Shown: positions 17,600 to 25,637 of the stretch, piece by piece
Numbering within the stretch: position 1 is the stretch's first letter
Layout: each line of letters opens with the position of its first letter
Origin: Streptomyces sp. DH41
Lineage (GTDB): Bacteria > Actinomycetota > Actinomycetes > Streptomycetales > Streptomycetaceae
Length of the DNA stretch: 64,000 bases
NCBI RefSeq assembly: GCF_029813785.1
Contig: NZ_JARVKY010000029.1
Coordinates: forward strand, 32,699 to 96,698
Direction of reading: 5' to 3'
The notes under the pieces: model-generated
Seen by the model: the letters and a program-made list of their open reading frames with translations, nothing else
Told to the model about the DNA's origin: nothing
Database searches by the model: none
Position numbers and translations under genes: made by a program

Positions 17600-17625
17600 G
17601 GAATACCCACCAGGTCGGCAGTGTT
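17600..17625 (+). promoter_or_regulatory. SigR-type promoter upstream of thioredoxin
   Basis: GGAAT (17600-17604), a spacer of exactly 18 nt, then GTT (17623-17625), matching the published SigR (thiol-oxidative stress sigma factor) consensus GGAAT-N18-GTT. It lies 45 bp before the thioredoxin start codon and points at it. Confidence 0.85.
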
Positions 17626-17669
17626 GTGCCGACGGCCTCGCACCCGTAACCAGGAAGAGTGATCACCTC

Positions 17670-18059
17670 ATGACCAGCACCGTGGAACTCACCAAGGAGA
17701 ACTTCGACCAGACGGTCACGGACAACGAGTTCGTCCTGATCGACTTCTGGGCGTCGTGGTGCGGTCCGTGCCGTCAGTTCGCCCCGGTGTACGAGAAGGC
17801 GGCCGAGGCCAACCCCGACCTCGTGTTCGGCAAGGTGGACACCGAGGCGCAGCAGGAGCTCGCGCAGGCCTTCGGCATCCAGTCGATTCCGACGCTGATG
17901 ATCGTCCGGGACCAGGTGGCCGTGTTCGCGCAGCCGGGCGCGCTGCCCGAGGAGGCCCTGACGGACGTCATCGACCAGGCCCGGAAGCTCGACATGGACG
18001 AGGTTCGCAAGTCGGTCGCCGAGCAGCAGGCGCAGGCCGAGGGGCAGGGCGGCCAGTAG
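17670..18059 (+). CDS. trxA: Thioredoxin
   Basis: 129 aa cytoplasmic thiol-disulfide reductant with the active site WCGPC in DFWASWCGPCRQF and the cis-proline loop SIPTLMI. A 20-residue Gln/Ala/Gly-rich tail extends beyond the usual 107 residues. It is preceded by an exact SigR-type promoter, so induction by thiol oxidants is expected. It is divergent from the disulfide oxidoreductase. The number or letter of the Streptomyces paralogue cannot be fixed from sequence alone; S. coelicolor calls the gene in this position trxC, by memory. Confidence 0.95.
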   Translation: MTSTVELTKENFDQTVTDNEFVLIDFWASWCGPCRQFAPVYEKAAEANPDLVFGKVDTEAQQELAQAFGIQSIPTLMIVRDQVAVFAQPGALPEEALTDVIDQARKLDMDEVRKSVAEQQAQAEGQGGQ

Positions 18060-18092
18060 CAGACAGGACGGCCCGTAGCAGACAGGACGGCC
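18055..18092. repeat. Tandem 18-bp direct repeat after thioredoxin
   Basis: TAGCAGACAGGACGGCCC occurs twice in near-tandem; the first copy contains the thioredoxin TAG stop. It suggests a small duplication of the gene's end. Confidence 0.7.
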
Positions 18093-18138
18093 CTAGCGGG
18101 CAGGACTCCAGGAGCGGCGGAGCGGAGCCGGCCGCCGG

Positions 18139-19185
18139 TCAGCTCGACTCGCGGTGCACCACCGCCGCGCCCAGCACCTTGTGGCGCTCGGGCGCGGCGG
18201 CGGGGTCGTGGACCGCGCGGTCGACGAGGGCGGCCAGGTCGCGGCCGGAGGGCAGTTCCAGGTGGACGGTGCTCAGCCGGGGCCGCAGCAGGCGCCCCAG
18301 CATCAGGTCGTCGGCGCCGATCACGGCGGCGTCGCCGGGGATGTCGAGGCCCTCGTCCTGCAGGGCCCGCATCAGCAGCATCGCGTACTCGTCGTTGTAC
18401 GCGTACACGGCGTCGAGACCGAGTGAGCGCCAGCGGCCGGCCAGCCGGGCGGCGTCCCGCTCCTCGTAGGCGAGGGGCAGCTCGGTGACGGTGGCGTCGG
18501 TGTCGCCCACGGCGCGGCGGGCGCCGGCCAGGCGCGGCGCCGAGAAGACCTCCAGCCCGTCCTCCGCCGGCACGACGACGCCGATCCCGCGGCGCCCGCG
18601 GTCGTAGAGGTGACGGGCGGCACTGTGACCGACGGTCTCGTGGTCCATGAGCAGGGCGTGCGCTCCCTCGACGGCGTCGGGGCCGAGGGTGACGACCGCG
18701 CGGGCGCCCGAGCGTTTGAGGACCTCCACGCCACGCGGGCCGAGACCCGCTCCGGGGACGAGGACGGCCACCGGACGCAGTTCGGCCCAGGCGCGGGCGG
18801 CCTCGTCGTCGTACAGGCCGACGGTGCCGTACTGGACGACGGTGTAGTCGAGGCGGCCGAGGGCCCCCTGGAGTTCGTCGAGGAACCGGCGGTAGAGCGG
18901 GCCGGCGGGGAAGGACGGCGCGGGCATCAGGACCGTGCGGCTGTGCCCGGCGCGCAGGGAGCGGGCCGCGGCGTGCGGGACGTATCCGAGCTCCCTGGCG
19001 GCCTCGTGGACGCGGCGGCGGGTGGGCTCGCTGATCCGGACGGCGCTGGTGTTGTTGAGGACGTAGGAGACGGTCGCGCGCGAGACGCCGGCCAGGCGGG
19101 CCACATCGGCACTCGTGGGGACGGAGCGCGGTGCGAGGGCCTTGGGGGCGGGCGGTTTCGGTATCTGCACCATGACGTACGGCAT
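18139..19185 (-). CDS. LacI-family transcriptional regulator
   Basis: 348 aa repressor. The HTH is SADVARLAGVSRATVSYVLN with the hinge NLS region replaced by TRRRVHEAARELGYVPH, followed by a periplasmic-binding-like effector domain (GRRGIGVVVPAEDGLEVF, AVIGADDLMLGRLLRP). The start is ATG 19185 or 19173. No sugar transporter is adjacent, so the target is not given by context. It is convergent with thioredoxin and follows the TetR gene on the same strand. Confidence 0.92.
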   Translation of the reverse strand: MPYVMVQIPKPPAPKALAPRSVPTSADVARLAGVSRATVSYVLNNTSAVRISEPTRRRVHEAARELGYVPHAAARSLRAGHSRTVLMPAPSFPAGPLYRRFLDELQGALGRLDYTVVQYGTVGLYDDEAARAWAELRPVAVLVPGAGLGPRGVEVLKRSGARAVVTLGPDAVEGAHALLMDHETVGHSAARHLYDRGRRGIGVVVPAEDGLEVFSAPRLAGARRAVGDTDATVTELPLAYEERDAARLAGRWRSLGLDAVYAYNDEYAMLLMRALQDEGLDIPGDAAVIGADDLMLGRLLRPRLSTVHLELPSGRDLAALVDRAVHDPAAAPERHKVLGAAVVHRESS

Positions 19186-19280
19186 CCTGGCAGAAGCCGG
19201 GTGCGGTGCGGCGGGCGGGGCCGAGCCGTCCGGACCGGACGAAATCCCACCCGGCGACACGTGGGCACGGTGGCCCCGGG

Positions 19281-19964
19281 TCAGGCCGGGTGCTCGGTGC
19301 GGGTCACCCGTGCGACCAGGTCCATCCAGCCCGCCCGCAGCCGCGCCGGAGGCACCCCGCACTGCTCGGTGAGGTGGTGGACCAGGGCGGCGTCGAGGTA
19401 CGCCATCAGCGTGTGGGAGAGGAGCTCACTGTCCCCGTCCGGGGCCGCCTGGCGCAGCAGCAGGGCGACGTGACCGCGCTGGAAGCGGCGCGGTGCGGAG
19501 GTGTAGCGGCGTTCCGCGCTCGGCTCGGCGGCCAGTTGCAGCTCCAGTTCGTCGATGGAGCGGCGCAGCATCGCGCAGCCGAAGGCGCGCAGCCGCTCGA
19601 CGGGCGGCGCTCCGGGCCCCAGCGGCGGCGGGCCGCCGAGGAGCGCGGCCTGGAACTTCTTCTCGGAGTGGTCGAGGAGCGCCATGAGCAGGCCGGTGCG
19701 GTCGCCGAAGCGGCGGAAGACCGTGCCCTTGCCCACCGAGGCCGCCGCGGCCACCGCCTCCATCGTGACGCCGGCCGCGCCGTGCTCGGCGACCAGCCGG
19801 GCCGCGGCCTCCAGCAGCCGGGCCCGGTTGCGCGCGGCGTCGGCACGCAGGCAGGGCTCGTCCCCGTCGACCCCTGTGCCCTCGGGCCCCGTGCCGAGTT
19901 GCAGCAAGTCGGGCGGGTCGACGGGCTCCTGGGGCTTCGGGAAGGGCGGCAGGGCGGCGGGCAT
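19281..19964 (-). CDS. TetR-family transcriptional regulator
   Basis: 227 aa repressor. An unusual N-terminal proline/acidic stretch (about 40 residues) precedes the HTH GVTMEAVAAAASVGKGTVFRRF. The C-terminal domain is helical and mostly unassigned. It is divergent from an FMN reductase gene, and the intergenic region holds two strong palindromic operators (19991-20010 and 20027-20046), so it almost certainly represses itself and the reductase, with a quinone or xenobiotic as a plausible effector (inference). Confidence 0.93.
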   Translation of the reverse strand: MPAALPPFPKPQEPVDPPDLLQLGTGPEGTGVDGDEPCLRADAARNRARLLEAAARLVAEHGAAGVTMEAVAAAASVGKGTVFRRFGDRTGLLMALLDHSEKKFQAALLGGPPPLGPGAPPVERLRAFGCAMLRRSIDELELQLAAEPSAERRYTSAPRRFQRGHVALLLRQAAPDGDSELLSHTLMAYLDAALVHHLTEQCGVPPARLRAGWMDLVARVTRTEHPA

Positions 19965-19990
19965 GAAGCCAGCGTAAAGCATCGGGAAGA

Positions 19991-20010
19991 AAACTGGACC
20001 GCGGTCCGTT
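19991..20010. promoter_or_regulatory. TetR operator 1
   Basis: AAACTGGACCGCGGTCCGTT: core GGACC-GC-GGTCC is a perfect palindrome, and the outer AAAC/GTTT arms match but for one base. Confidence 0.8.
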
Positions 20011-20026
20011 TGGGATGTTAGAAATT

Positions 20027-20046
20027 AAACGGACCCCGGTCCGGAT
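20027..20046. promoter_or_regulatory. TetR operator 2
   Basis: AAACGGACCCCGGTCCGGAT: same core GGACC-CC-GGTCC, centred 35 bp from operator 1. The short AT-rich stretch between them (TTAGAAATTAA) is a likely promoter element, so a repressor on both sites would occlude it. Confidence 0.8.
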
Positions 20047-20110
20047 CCTTTACGGCAGTGTTTCAGCAGCGTCTGCCCCGGCAGCGTCTGCTCCATCAGT
20101 GGGAGTACTC

Positions 20111-20674
20111 ATGTCTGTCCGCATCCTTGCGCTCGTCGGCAGCCTTCGCGCCGGTTCGCACAACCGCCAGCTCGCCGAGGCGGCCGCCAAGTTCGCGCCG
20201 GAGGGCGCCGAGGTGCAGCTGTTCGAGGGGCTGGCCGACATCCCCTTCTACAACGAGGACATCGACGTGGAGGGCGGCGTCCCGGCCGCCGCCGCGAAGC
20301 TGCGCGAGGCCGCCCAGGCCGCCGACGCCTTCCTGTTCTTCTCGCCGGAGTACAACGGCACCATGCCGGCCGTCCTGAAGAACGCCATCGACTGGCTGTC
20401 CCGTCCGTTCGGCGCCGGCGCCCTCACCGCCAAGCCCGCCGCCGTGGTCGGCACCGCCTTCGGCCAGTACGGCGGCGTGTGGGCGCAGGACGACACCCGT
20501 AAGGCCGTGGGCATCGCCGGCGGCAAGGTGATCGAGGACCTCAAGCTGTCCATCCCGGGTTCGGTCACCCGTTTCGCCGAGACCCACCCGGCCGACGACG
20601 CCGAGGTCGCCGCCCAGCTGACCGAGGTCGTCGCCCGGCTGCACGGCCACGCCGACGAGGCCGTCGCCGCCTGA
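20111..20674 (+). CDS. NADPH-dependent FMN reductase / quinone reductase
   Basis: 187 aa flavodoxin-like enzyme of the NAD(P)H:FMN/quinone reductase family. The FMN phosphate loop is LVGSLRAGSHNRQLAEA and the second FMN loop is FFSPEYNGTMPAVLKNAIDW, the family signature. GGGAG lies before ATG 20111. Likely a two-electron quinone or azo-type reductase protecting against redox-cycling compounds, under control of the divergent TetR. A strong terminator follows. Confidence 0.93.
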   Translation: MSVRILALVGSLRAGSHNRQLAEAAAKFAPEGAEVQLFEGLADIPFYNEDIDVEGGVPAAAAKLREAAQAADAFLFFSPEYNGTMPAVLKNAIDWLSRPFGAGALTAKPAAVVGTAFGQYGGVWAQDDTRKAVGIAGGKVIEDLKLSIPGSVTRFAETHPADDAEVAAQLTEVVARLHGHADEAVAA

Positions 20675-20693
20675 CCCTCACCCCAGCGCGTAC

Positions 20694-20723
20694 GGGACCG
20701 GAGCTCCGCCGAGCTCCGGTCCC
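20694..20723 (+). terminator. Rho-independent-like hairpin after FMN reductase
   Basis: GGGACCGGAGCTC, loop CGCC, GAGCTCCGGTCCC: a perfect 13-bp stem starting 20 bp after the stop. No U-tract, as usual in Streptomyces. Confidence 0.85.
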
Positions 20724-20904
20724 GACGTGTGTGCCGGGGTGGGCCGAGGAGTCGATCTGGACGTCCACGGGGGTGTGGCCGCACCCTGTCTGTGTCGCGA
20801 CGGTCCGATCAAGCGCCACACGTCGGCCTTGCGCCCCATCGGTCTTCCGACGCGCCGTCCTTCCGGCGCACCACCGACACACCACCGACGCACGAGGAGT
20901 CGCC

Positions 20905-21108
20905 ATGCCCAGCACGACCGGTGTCGTCTGCCCGCACTGCGGGTGGCCCGACGGTGCCGAGCCCTACGAGGTACTGTCCGCGCACTCCACGGCGGCGGGC
21001 GGCACCCTGTGGACCCGGTGCGCCTGCGGTTCGCTGCAGGCCCGTGTCGTCGACGACCACGGCACCCGCGTCGTCTCGCGCGGCAAGCCCTCCCCGGCGG
21101 GTTGCTGA
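20905..21108 (+). CDS. Small cysteine-rich (zinc-ribbon-like) protein
   Basis: 67 aa from ATG 20905, preceded by GAGGAG. It has CPHCG at residues 9-13 and CACGS near 44-48, a CxxC...CxC pattern suggesting a small metal-binding knuckle. I recognise no named family. The frame stays open upstream to 20731, but codon character and the ribosome site support the short form. Confidence 0.75.
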   Translation: MPSTTGVVCPHCGWPDGAEPYEVLSAHSTAAGGTLWTRCACGSLQARVVDDHGTRVVSRGKPSPAGC

Positions 21109-21135
21109 GGGGCGGCCGGCCGGGCGCGGCGGCAC

Positions 21136-21151
21136 CCTCACACCTGTGAGG
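21136..21151. promoter_or_regulatory. 16-bp perfect palindrome CCTCACACCTGTGAGG
   Basis: Arms CCTCACA/TGTGAGG around CC, between the zinc-ribbon gene stop (21108) and the secreted-protein start (21222). It could be an operator or a weak terminator. Confidence 0.5.
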
Positions 21152-21221
21152 TTCACGCCGGAGCCTTCGTCTCCTTGACTGGTCGCGCAACCGAAAGACG
21201 CACGACCTCACGGGGGTACCG

Positions 21222-21584
21222 ATGAACCGCGGGAAGAACATCGTCACGGCCGCACTGGCCGCCACCGTCTCGGCCCTGGCCCTCACGGCGGCCGGCTTCG
21301 CCGCTCCGGCGCAGGCCACGCCTTCCGGAACGGCAGCGGCAGCGGCAGCGGCCGGTGTGGACTGCGACGGCTGGGTGCACAACAACAACCCCGACCACGG
21401 CATCGCCGGCTGCAGCAACGACACCGGCCGCACCATCACCTTCCGCGCCGAGATCGTCTGCGGCCGGGCACCGGACGTCTCGGGCCAGTGGGTGACGCTG
21501 GCGCCCGGACAGTACGGCGAGTCCTCGGGCGTCTGCGCCTTCTACAGCTCGGGGGTCGGCCGCGTGGGCTGGACCATCCAGTAG
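21222..21584 (+). CDS. Secreted small protein
   Basis: 120 aa with a Sec signal peptide (basic MNRGKN, hydrophobic core to about 26, cleavage after AQA). The mature part of about 85 aa has four Cys (DCDGW, AGCSN, IVCGR, GVCAF), likely two disulfides, and an aromatic C-terminus (GRVGWTIQ). Function unknown; such proteins are common in Streptomyces secretomes. Confidence 0.82.
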   Translation: MNRGKNIVTAALAATVSALALTAAGFAAPAQATPSGTAAAAAAAGVDCDGWVHNNNPDHGIAGCSNDTGRTITFRAEIVCGRAPDVSGQWVTLAPGQYGESSGVCAFYSSGVGRVGWTIQ

Positions 21585-21591
21585 CCCTGTG

Positions 21592-22563
21592 TCAGCCGTT
21601 CCGGTCCCCCTCCCGCCGCTGCTCCTGCTTCCTCGCGGCCCACAGGCTCGTCGCCGTGGTGACCGCGAGGACGAGCACGATGAAGCCGAGTGAGAAGGGG
21701 ATCCCGATCTCCGGGACGTGGACCCCGGACTCGTGCAGGGCGTGCAGCACCAGTTTGACGCCGATGAAGCCCAGGATCACCGACAGGCCGTACGAGAGGT
21801 GCACCAGCTTCCTCAGCAGGCCGCCGATGAGGAAGTACAGCTGGCGCAGGCCCATCAGCGCGAACGCGTTGGCCGTGAACACGATGTACGGGTCCTGGGT
21901 CAGGCCGTAGATGGCGGGGATCGAGTCCAGGGCGAACAGGACGTCGGTGGAGCCGATCGCGAGCATCACGACCAGCATCGGGGTCATGACCCGCCTGCCG
22001 TTCTCCTCGATCCACAGCTTGGTGCCGTGATACCGGTCGGCGACGCCGAAGCGGCGCTCGATCGTCTTCAGCAGCTTGTTCTCCTCGTACTCCTCGTCGT
22101 GCCCGCCCTTGCGGGCGTCCTGGACGAGCTTCCAGGCGGTCCAGATCAGGAAGGCGCCGAAGACGTAGAAGACCCAGGAGAAGGCGGAGATGATCGCCGC
22201 GCCGGCCGCGATGAACCCGGCGCGCAGCACCAGGGCGACGATGACGCCGACCATGAGCACCCGCTGCTGGTACTGCGAGGGCACCGCGAACTTGGCCATG
22301 ATCAGGACGAAGACGAAGAGGTTGTCGACGCTGAGCGACTTCTCGGTGATGTAGCCGGCGAAGAACTCGCCGGCGGGTCCGCCACCCCCGAACACCAGGA
22401 GCCCCACGCCGAACAGGCAGGCCAGAACCACCCAGACGGCCGTCCAGATACCGGCTTCCCTGATCGACACGTCGTGCGGCTTGCGGCCGATGAAGAAGTC
22501 GGCGGCGACCAGGACGCACAGGCCCGCGACGGTCAGCAGCCAGACGCTGAGGGAGACGTTCAC
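21592..22563 (-). CDS. TerC family integral membrane protein
   Basis: 323 aa membrane protein of the TerC/Alx family with about nine helices. The family landmarks are ADFFIG near the N-terminus, the acidic membrane motif EKSLSVDNLFVFVLI, and ATDVLFALDSIPA-type IGSTDVLFALDSIPAI later. TerC proteins are tied to tellurite resistance and manganese export. The start is a GTG at 22563. No yybP-ykoY-type riboswitch could be recognised in the 150 bp upstream. Its 3' end nearly meets the convergent secreted-protein gene (7 bp). Confidence 0.93.
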   Translation of the reverse strand: MNVSLSVWLLTVAGLCVLVAADFFIGRKPHDVSIREAGIWTAVWVVLACLFGVGLLVFGGGGPAGEFFAGYITEKSLSVDNLFVFVLIMAKFAVPSQYQQRVLMVGVIVALVLRAGFIAAGAAIISAFSWVFYVFGAFLIWTAWKLVQDARKGGHDEEYEENKLLKTIERRFGVADRYHGTKLWIEENGRRVMTPMLVVMLAIGSTDVLFALDSIPAIYGLTQDPYIVFTANAFALMGLRQLYFLIGGLLRKLVHLSYGLSVILGFIGVKLVLHALHESGVHVPEIGIPFSLGFIVLVLAVTTATSLWAARKQEQRREGDRNG

Positions 22564-22713
22564 CGGTGCTCCTGGGGGCGGCGGAAGGACGGGACCGCGT
22601 ACGAGTTCTTGGTCAGGGTGTTTCCACGGAGCGGCGCAGGCAACCCGGCAGCGTGCGCGGTCTGCGCACCCAGGCCGGCGGGCCGGCCGACTCCGACGTG
22701 ACAGGAGCCCCGG

Positions 22714-23991
22714 ATGACCACTGCCCCCTCGCATCCGCCCTCCGCCCGCCCGGGCCCGCGCATCGGCGTACTCGGTTCCTACGGCGGTTTCAACACCGGC
22801 GACGAGGCGATCCTGACGTGTGTGCTGAGCTGCCTGCGCGCTCAGCGGCCCGACGCGCACCTGGTCGTCCTGAGCCGGAACGCGGAGCACACCCGTACCC
22901 ATCACCCCGACGCCGACGAGGTGGTGCCCTGGGAGGGCGTCAGCCGCAACCACGTCCTCGACGTGCTGCCCGGCCTGGACCTCCTGGTGCTGGGCGGCGG
23001 CGGCATCCTCTACGACGGCGAGGCGCGGCGCTATCTGCGGCTGGTGCGCGCCGCGCAGACCCGGAACGTGCCCACCTTCGCCTACGCCGTCGGGGCGGGG
23101 CCGCTGACGGACGCCGAGGACCGGGACGCGGTGCGCACCGTGCTGGCGGACATGGACGACGTCGTGGTGCGGGACGAGGAGTCCCGGCTGGTGCTGGAGG
23201 AGGTCGGCCTGGAACGCGAGGTCGCGGTCACCGCCGACCCGGCCCTGCTGCTCGGGCCCGAACCCTTCACCGAGGCCATGATGCGCGACGAGGGCATCCC
23301 CTCCGGTGCCCGGCTGGTGGGCATGTCGGTGCGCGAACCGGGCCGGGCCGCCGAGAAGCTCGACGAGGGCGACTACCACGCGCTGCTCGCCGACGTCGCG
23401 GACTTCCTCGTGCGTCGGCTGGACGCGCATGTCGTGTTCCTGCCGATGGAGCGGCACGACGTACGGCACGCGCACGCCGTGCTGTCCCACATGACGGCGC
23501 CGGACAAGGGCCGGATCCTGCACGGTGACTACAGCCCGGGGCAGGTGCTCGGCTTCATGCGCCATCTGGACGTGGCGGTCGGCATGCGGCTGCACTTCGT
23601 GATCTTCGCTGCGCTCACCGGCGTGCCGGTGCTGCCGCTGCCCTACTCCGGCAAGGTCTTCGACTTCGCGCGCCGACTGGGCGCCCCGGCGCTGGTGGGC
23701 GTGGCACGGGAGCAGGCCGGACTGCTGCTCGCGGAGGTGGACCGGCTGTGGGACGAGTATCCGCAGCGCCGGGAGGACCTCCGGTCCCGGATGCGGGAGC
23801 TGTCCGTGGCGGCCCGGGAGACCTGCGTGCGCTGCGGGTCGCTGCTGGACGAGATCGGTGAGGCCGCCGAGGCCGGTGGGCACGGCGAGGAGGGTGGGGC
23901 CGGTGAGGCCGGCAAGATCGGCGCCGGAACGCGGGGGCGGGCGGCCGGACACGAGCAGTGCGTCTCCGAGCCGCGGCCGTTGCACGCCTGA
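22714..23991 (+). CDS. Polysaccharide pyruvyl transferase family protein
   Basis: 425 aa GT-B-like protein of the CsaB/WcaK family. It has the N-terminal GSYGGFNTGDEAIL loop, LLVLGGGGILYDG, the VGAGPL stretch, and the C-terminal half with MRHLDVAVGMRLHFVIFAAL, matching the family's nucleotide/PEP site. The last 45 residues are a Gly/Glu/Ala-rich tail without counterpart in the family. It may pyruvylate a cell-surface glycan. No other glycan genes are adjacent. The FAD oxidoreductase follows after a repeat-rich spacer. Confidence 0.88.
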   Translation: MTTAPSHPPSARPGPRIGVLGSYGGFNTGDEAILTCVLSCLRAQRPDAHLVVLSRNAEHTRTHHPDADEVVPWEGVSRNHVLDVLPGLDLLVLGGGGILYDGEARRYLRLVRAAQTRNVPTFAYAVGAGPLTDAEDRDAVRTVLADMDDVVVRDEESRLVLEEVGLEREVAVTADPALLLGPEPFTEAMMRDEGIPSGARLVGMSVREPGRAAEKLDEGDYHALLADVADFLVRRLDAHVVFLPMERHDVRHAHAVLSHMTAPDKGRILHGDYSPGQVLGFMRHLDVAVGMRLHFVIFAALTGVPVLPLPYSGKVFDFARRLGAPALVGVAREQAGLLLAEVDRLWDEYPQRREDLRSRMRELSVAARETCVRCGSLLDEIGEAAEAGGHGEEGGAGEAGKIGAGTRGRAAGHEQCVSEPRPLHA

Positions 23992-24100
23992 CCCCCGACC
24001 GCCCGACCGGATCCGACCGTCTGACCCCCGACCGGGTCCGACCGTCTGGCCCTCTGACCGCCAGACCGCCCGACCGTCCGACCGCCCGACCGCCCAGGAG
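23992..24100. repeat. Degenerate GACCG-type tandem repeats
   Basis: About a dozen imperfect copies of an 8-11 bp unit of the type GACCGcCC or GACCGtCtG. The repeat keeps a reading frame open in front of the next gene by chance. Confidence 0.75.
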
Positions 24101-24115
24101 CCCCTGAGGAGAGCG

Positions 24116-25552
24116 ATGCCGATCCTGGAAGAGCCCCGCGAGCCCCGCACGGTCACCCTGCCGCCGCGGCCCGCCCGGCACGGGGGCCGGTGCGACGTCC
24201 TGGTGGTGGGCGGCGGTCCCGCCGGGTTCGCCGCCGCGGTCGGCGCGGCCGACGCCGGGGCCGACGTCGTACTGGTGGAGCGGTACGGGTTCCTCGGCGG
24301 CAACGCGACCGTGGCGCTGGTGATGCCGCTGATGTCGTTCCACAACGAGCACAAGCAGGCCGCGTTCACCGAGGCCGGGGACACCTCACGGCTGCTGCCC
24401 ACCGACCACGGCGAGGGCGAACCGGTGGTCGCGGGCGTGCTGTGGCAGCTGCTCGACCGGCTCATGGGGCGCGGCGGCTGTCTCCCGCCCTCCCCGAAGA
24501 CCGGCTACACGGTCCCCTTCGACCCGGAGCTCTTCAAGCTCTCGCTGCTCGAGATGATGGACGAGTCGGGGGTGCGGATGCTGTTCCACTCCTTCGCGTC
24601 CGGCGCGCTGCCCCTCGACGACGGTTCCGGCTGGCGGGTGGTGTTCGAGACGAAGTCGGGGCCGGTGGTGATCGACGCCGGGGTGGTCGTGGACGGCACG
24701 GGCGACGGTGATGTGGCCACGGCCTGCGGGGCGCCGTACGAGATCGGCCGGCCCGAGGACGGGCTGGTGCAGCCCATGACGCTGATGTTCCGCGTCGCGG
24801 ACTTCGCGCGGCCGGACTTCGCCGACTACGTACGCGCGCACCCGGACCAGTGGCGTGGTGTGCACGGCCTGTGGGACCTGATCGAGGAGGCCAGGGCCAA
24901 CGGCGAGCTCCGGCTGCCGCGCGAGGACATCCTCTTCTTCGCCACCCCGCACCCGCGCGAGATCGCCGTCAACAGCACCCGGGTCAATCGGGTGCTCGGC
25001 ACCAATGTGTGGGACCTGACCCGCGCCGAGTACACGGCCCGCCGCCAGCTCTCCCAGATCGACCGCTTCCTGCGCACCCGCGTACCCGGTTTCGAGGAGG
25101 CGTACGTGGTGCAGAGCGGCACGCACATCGGCGTACGGGAGAGCCGTCGCGTACTCGGCGACTACCAGCTGACCGGCCACGACATCCTGGCCGCGCGCAC
25201 CTTCCCGGATGTCGTCGCGCACGGTGCCTACCCGGTCGACATCCACAACCCGCGCGGCTCCGGCACCGTCCTCAAGCGTGTCCCGCAGGGCAGCTTCTAC
25301 GACATCCCGCTGCGCTGTCTGGTGCCCCGGGACACCGAGCGGCTGCTGGTGGCCGGGCGCTGCATCTCCGGCACGCACGTGGCGCACTCGTCGTACCGGG
25401 TCATGCCCATCGCCATGGCGACCGGCCAAGCGGCCGGGGTGTGCGCCGCGCTGACCGTCCGGCACGGACGCGGTCCGCGCGGCCTGCCCTACCGCCTGGT
25501 CCAGCGCGAGCTGCTGCGGCAGGGCGCCCGGCTGCGGATGGACGGCCGCTGA
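24116..25552 (+). CDS. FAD-dependent oxidoreductase (FAD_oxidored family)
   Basis: 478 aa flavoprotein. The N-terminal FAD site is DVLVVGGGPAGFAAAVGAAD with the ribose-binding Glu in VLVERYGFLGG. The GATHEA-type second site is VVDGTGDGDVA, and the C-terminal FAD contact is LVAGRCISGTHVAHSSYR with IAMATGQAAGVCAA. ATG 24116 has GAGGAGA before it; the open frame running upstream to 23858 is an effect of GACCG repeats. Substrate unknown. Possibly cotranscribed with the pyruvyl transferase. Confidence 0.9.
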   Translation: MPILEEPREPRTVTLPPRPARHGGRCDVLVVGGGPAGFAAAVGAADAGADVVLVERYGFLGGNATVALVMPLMSFHNEHKQAAFTEAGDTSRLLPTDHGEGEPVVAGVLWQLLDRLMGRGGCLPPSPKTGYTVPFDPELFKLSLLEMMDESGVRMLFHSFASGALPLDDGSGWRVVFETKSGPVVIDAGVVVDGTGDGDVATACGAPYEIGRPEDGLVQPMTLMFRVADFARPDFADYVRAHPDQWRGVHGLWDLIEEARANGELRLPREDILFFATPHPREIAVNSTRVNRVLGTNVWDLTRAEYTARRQLSQIDRFLRTRVPGFEEAYVVQSGTHIGVRESRRVLGDYQLTGHDILAARTFPDVVAHGAYPVDIHNPRGSGTVLKRVPQGSFYDIPLRCLVPRDTERLLVAGRCISGTHVAHSSYRVMPIAMATGQAAGVCAALTVRHGRGPRGLPYRLVQRELLRQGARLRMDGR

Positions 25553-25637
25553 GGTCCGCCCACCCGGTCCGGGAGGCCCGCCCACCCGGTCCAGCCGGTC
25601 CCGGTCCAGCCGGTCCGCTCGCCCGATCCGGCCGAGG
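25553..25637. repeat. Short GGTCC-rich repeats in convergent spacer
   Basis: CGCCCACCCGGTCC occurs twice and CCAGCCGGTCC twice within 85 bp between two convergent genes. Confidence 0.6.

Noticed and set aside
22564..22713. Manganese riboswitch (yybP-ykoY) upstream of the TerC gene
   Set aside because: Looked for because of the TerC-family link; the conserved loops could not be found.
23858..24115. N-terminal extension of the FAD oxidoreductase
   Set aside because: Made of GACCG repeats and overlapping the preceding gene; the ATG at 24116 has a proper ribosome site and gives the usual N-terminus.
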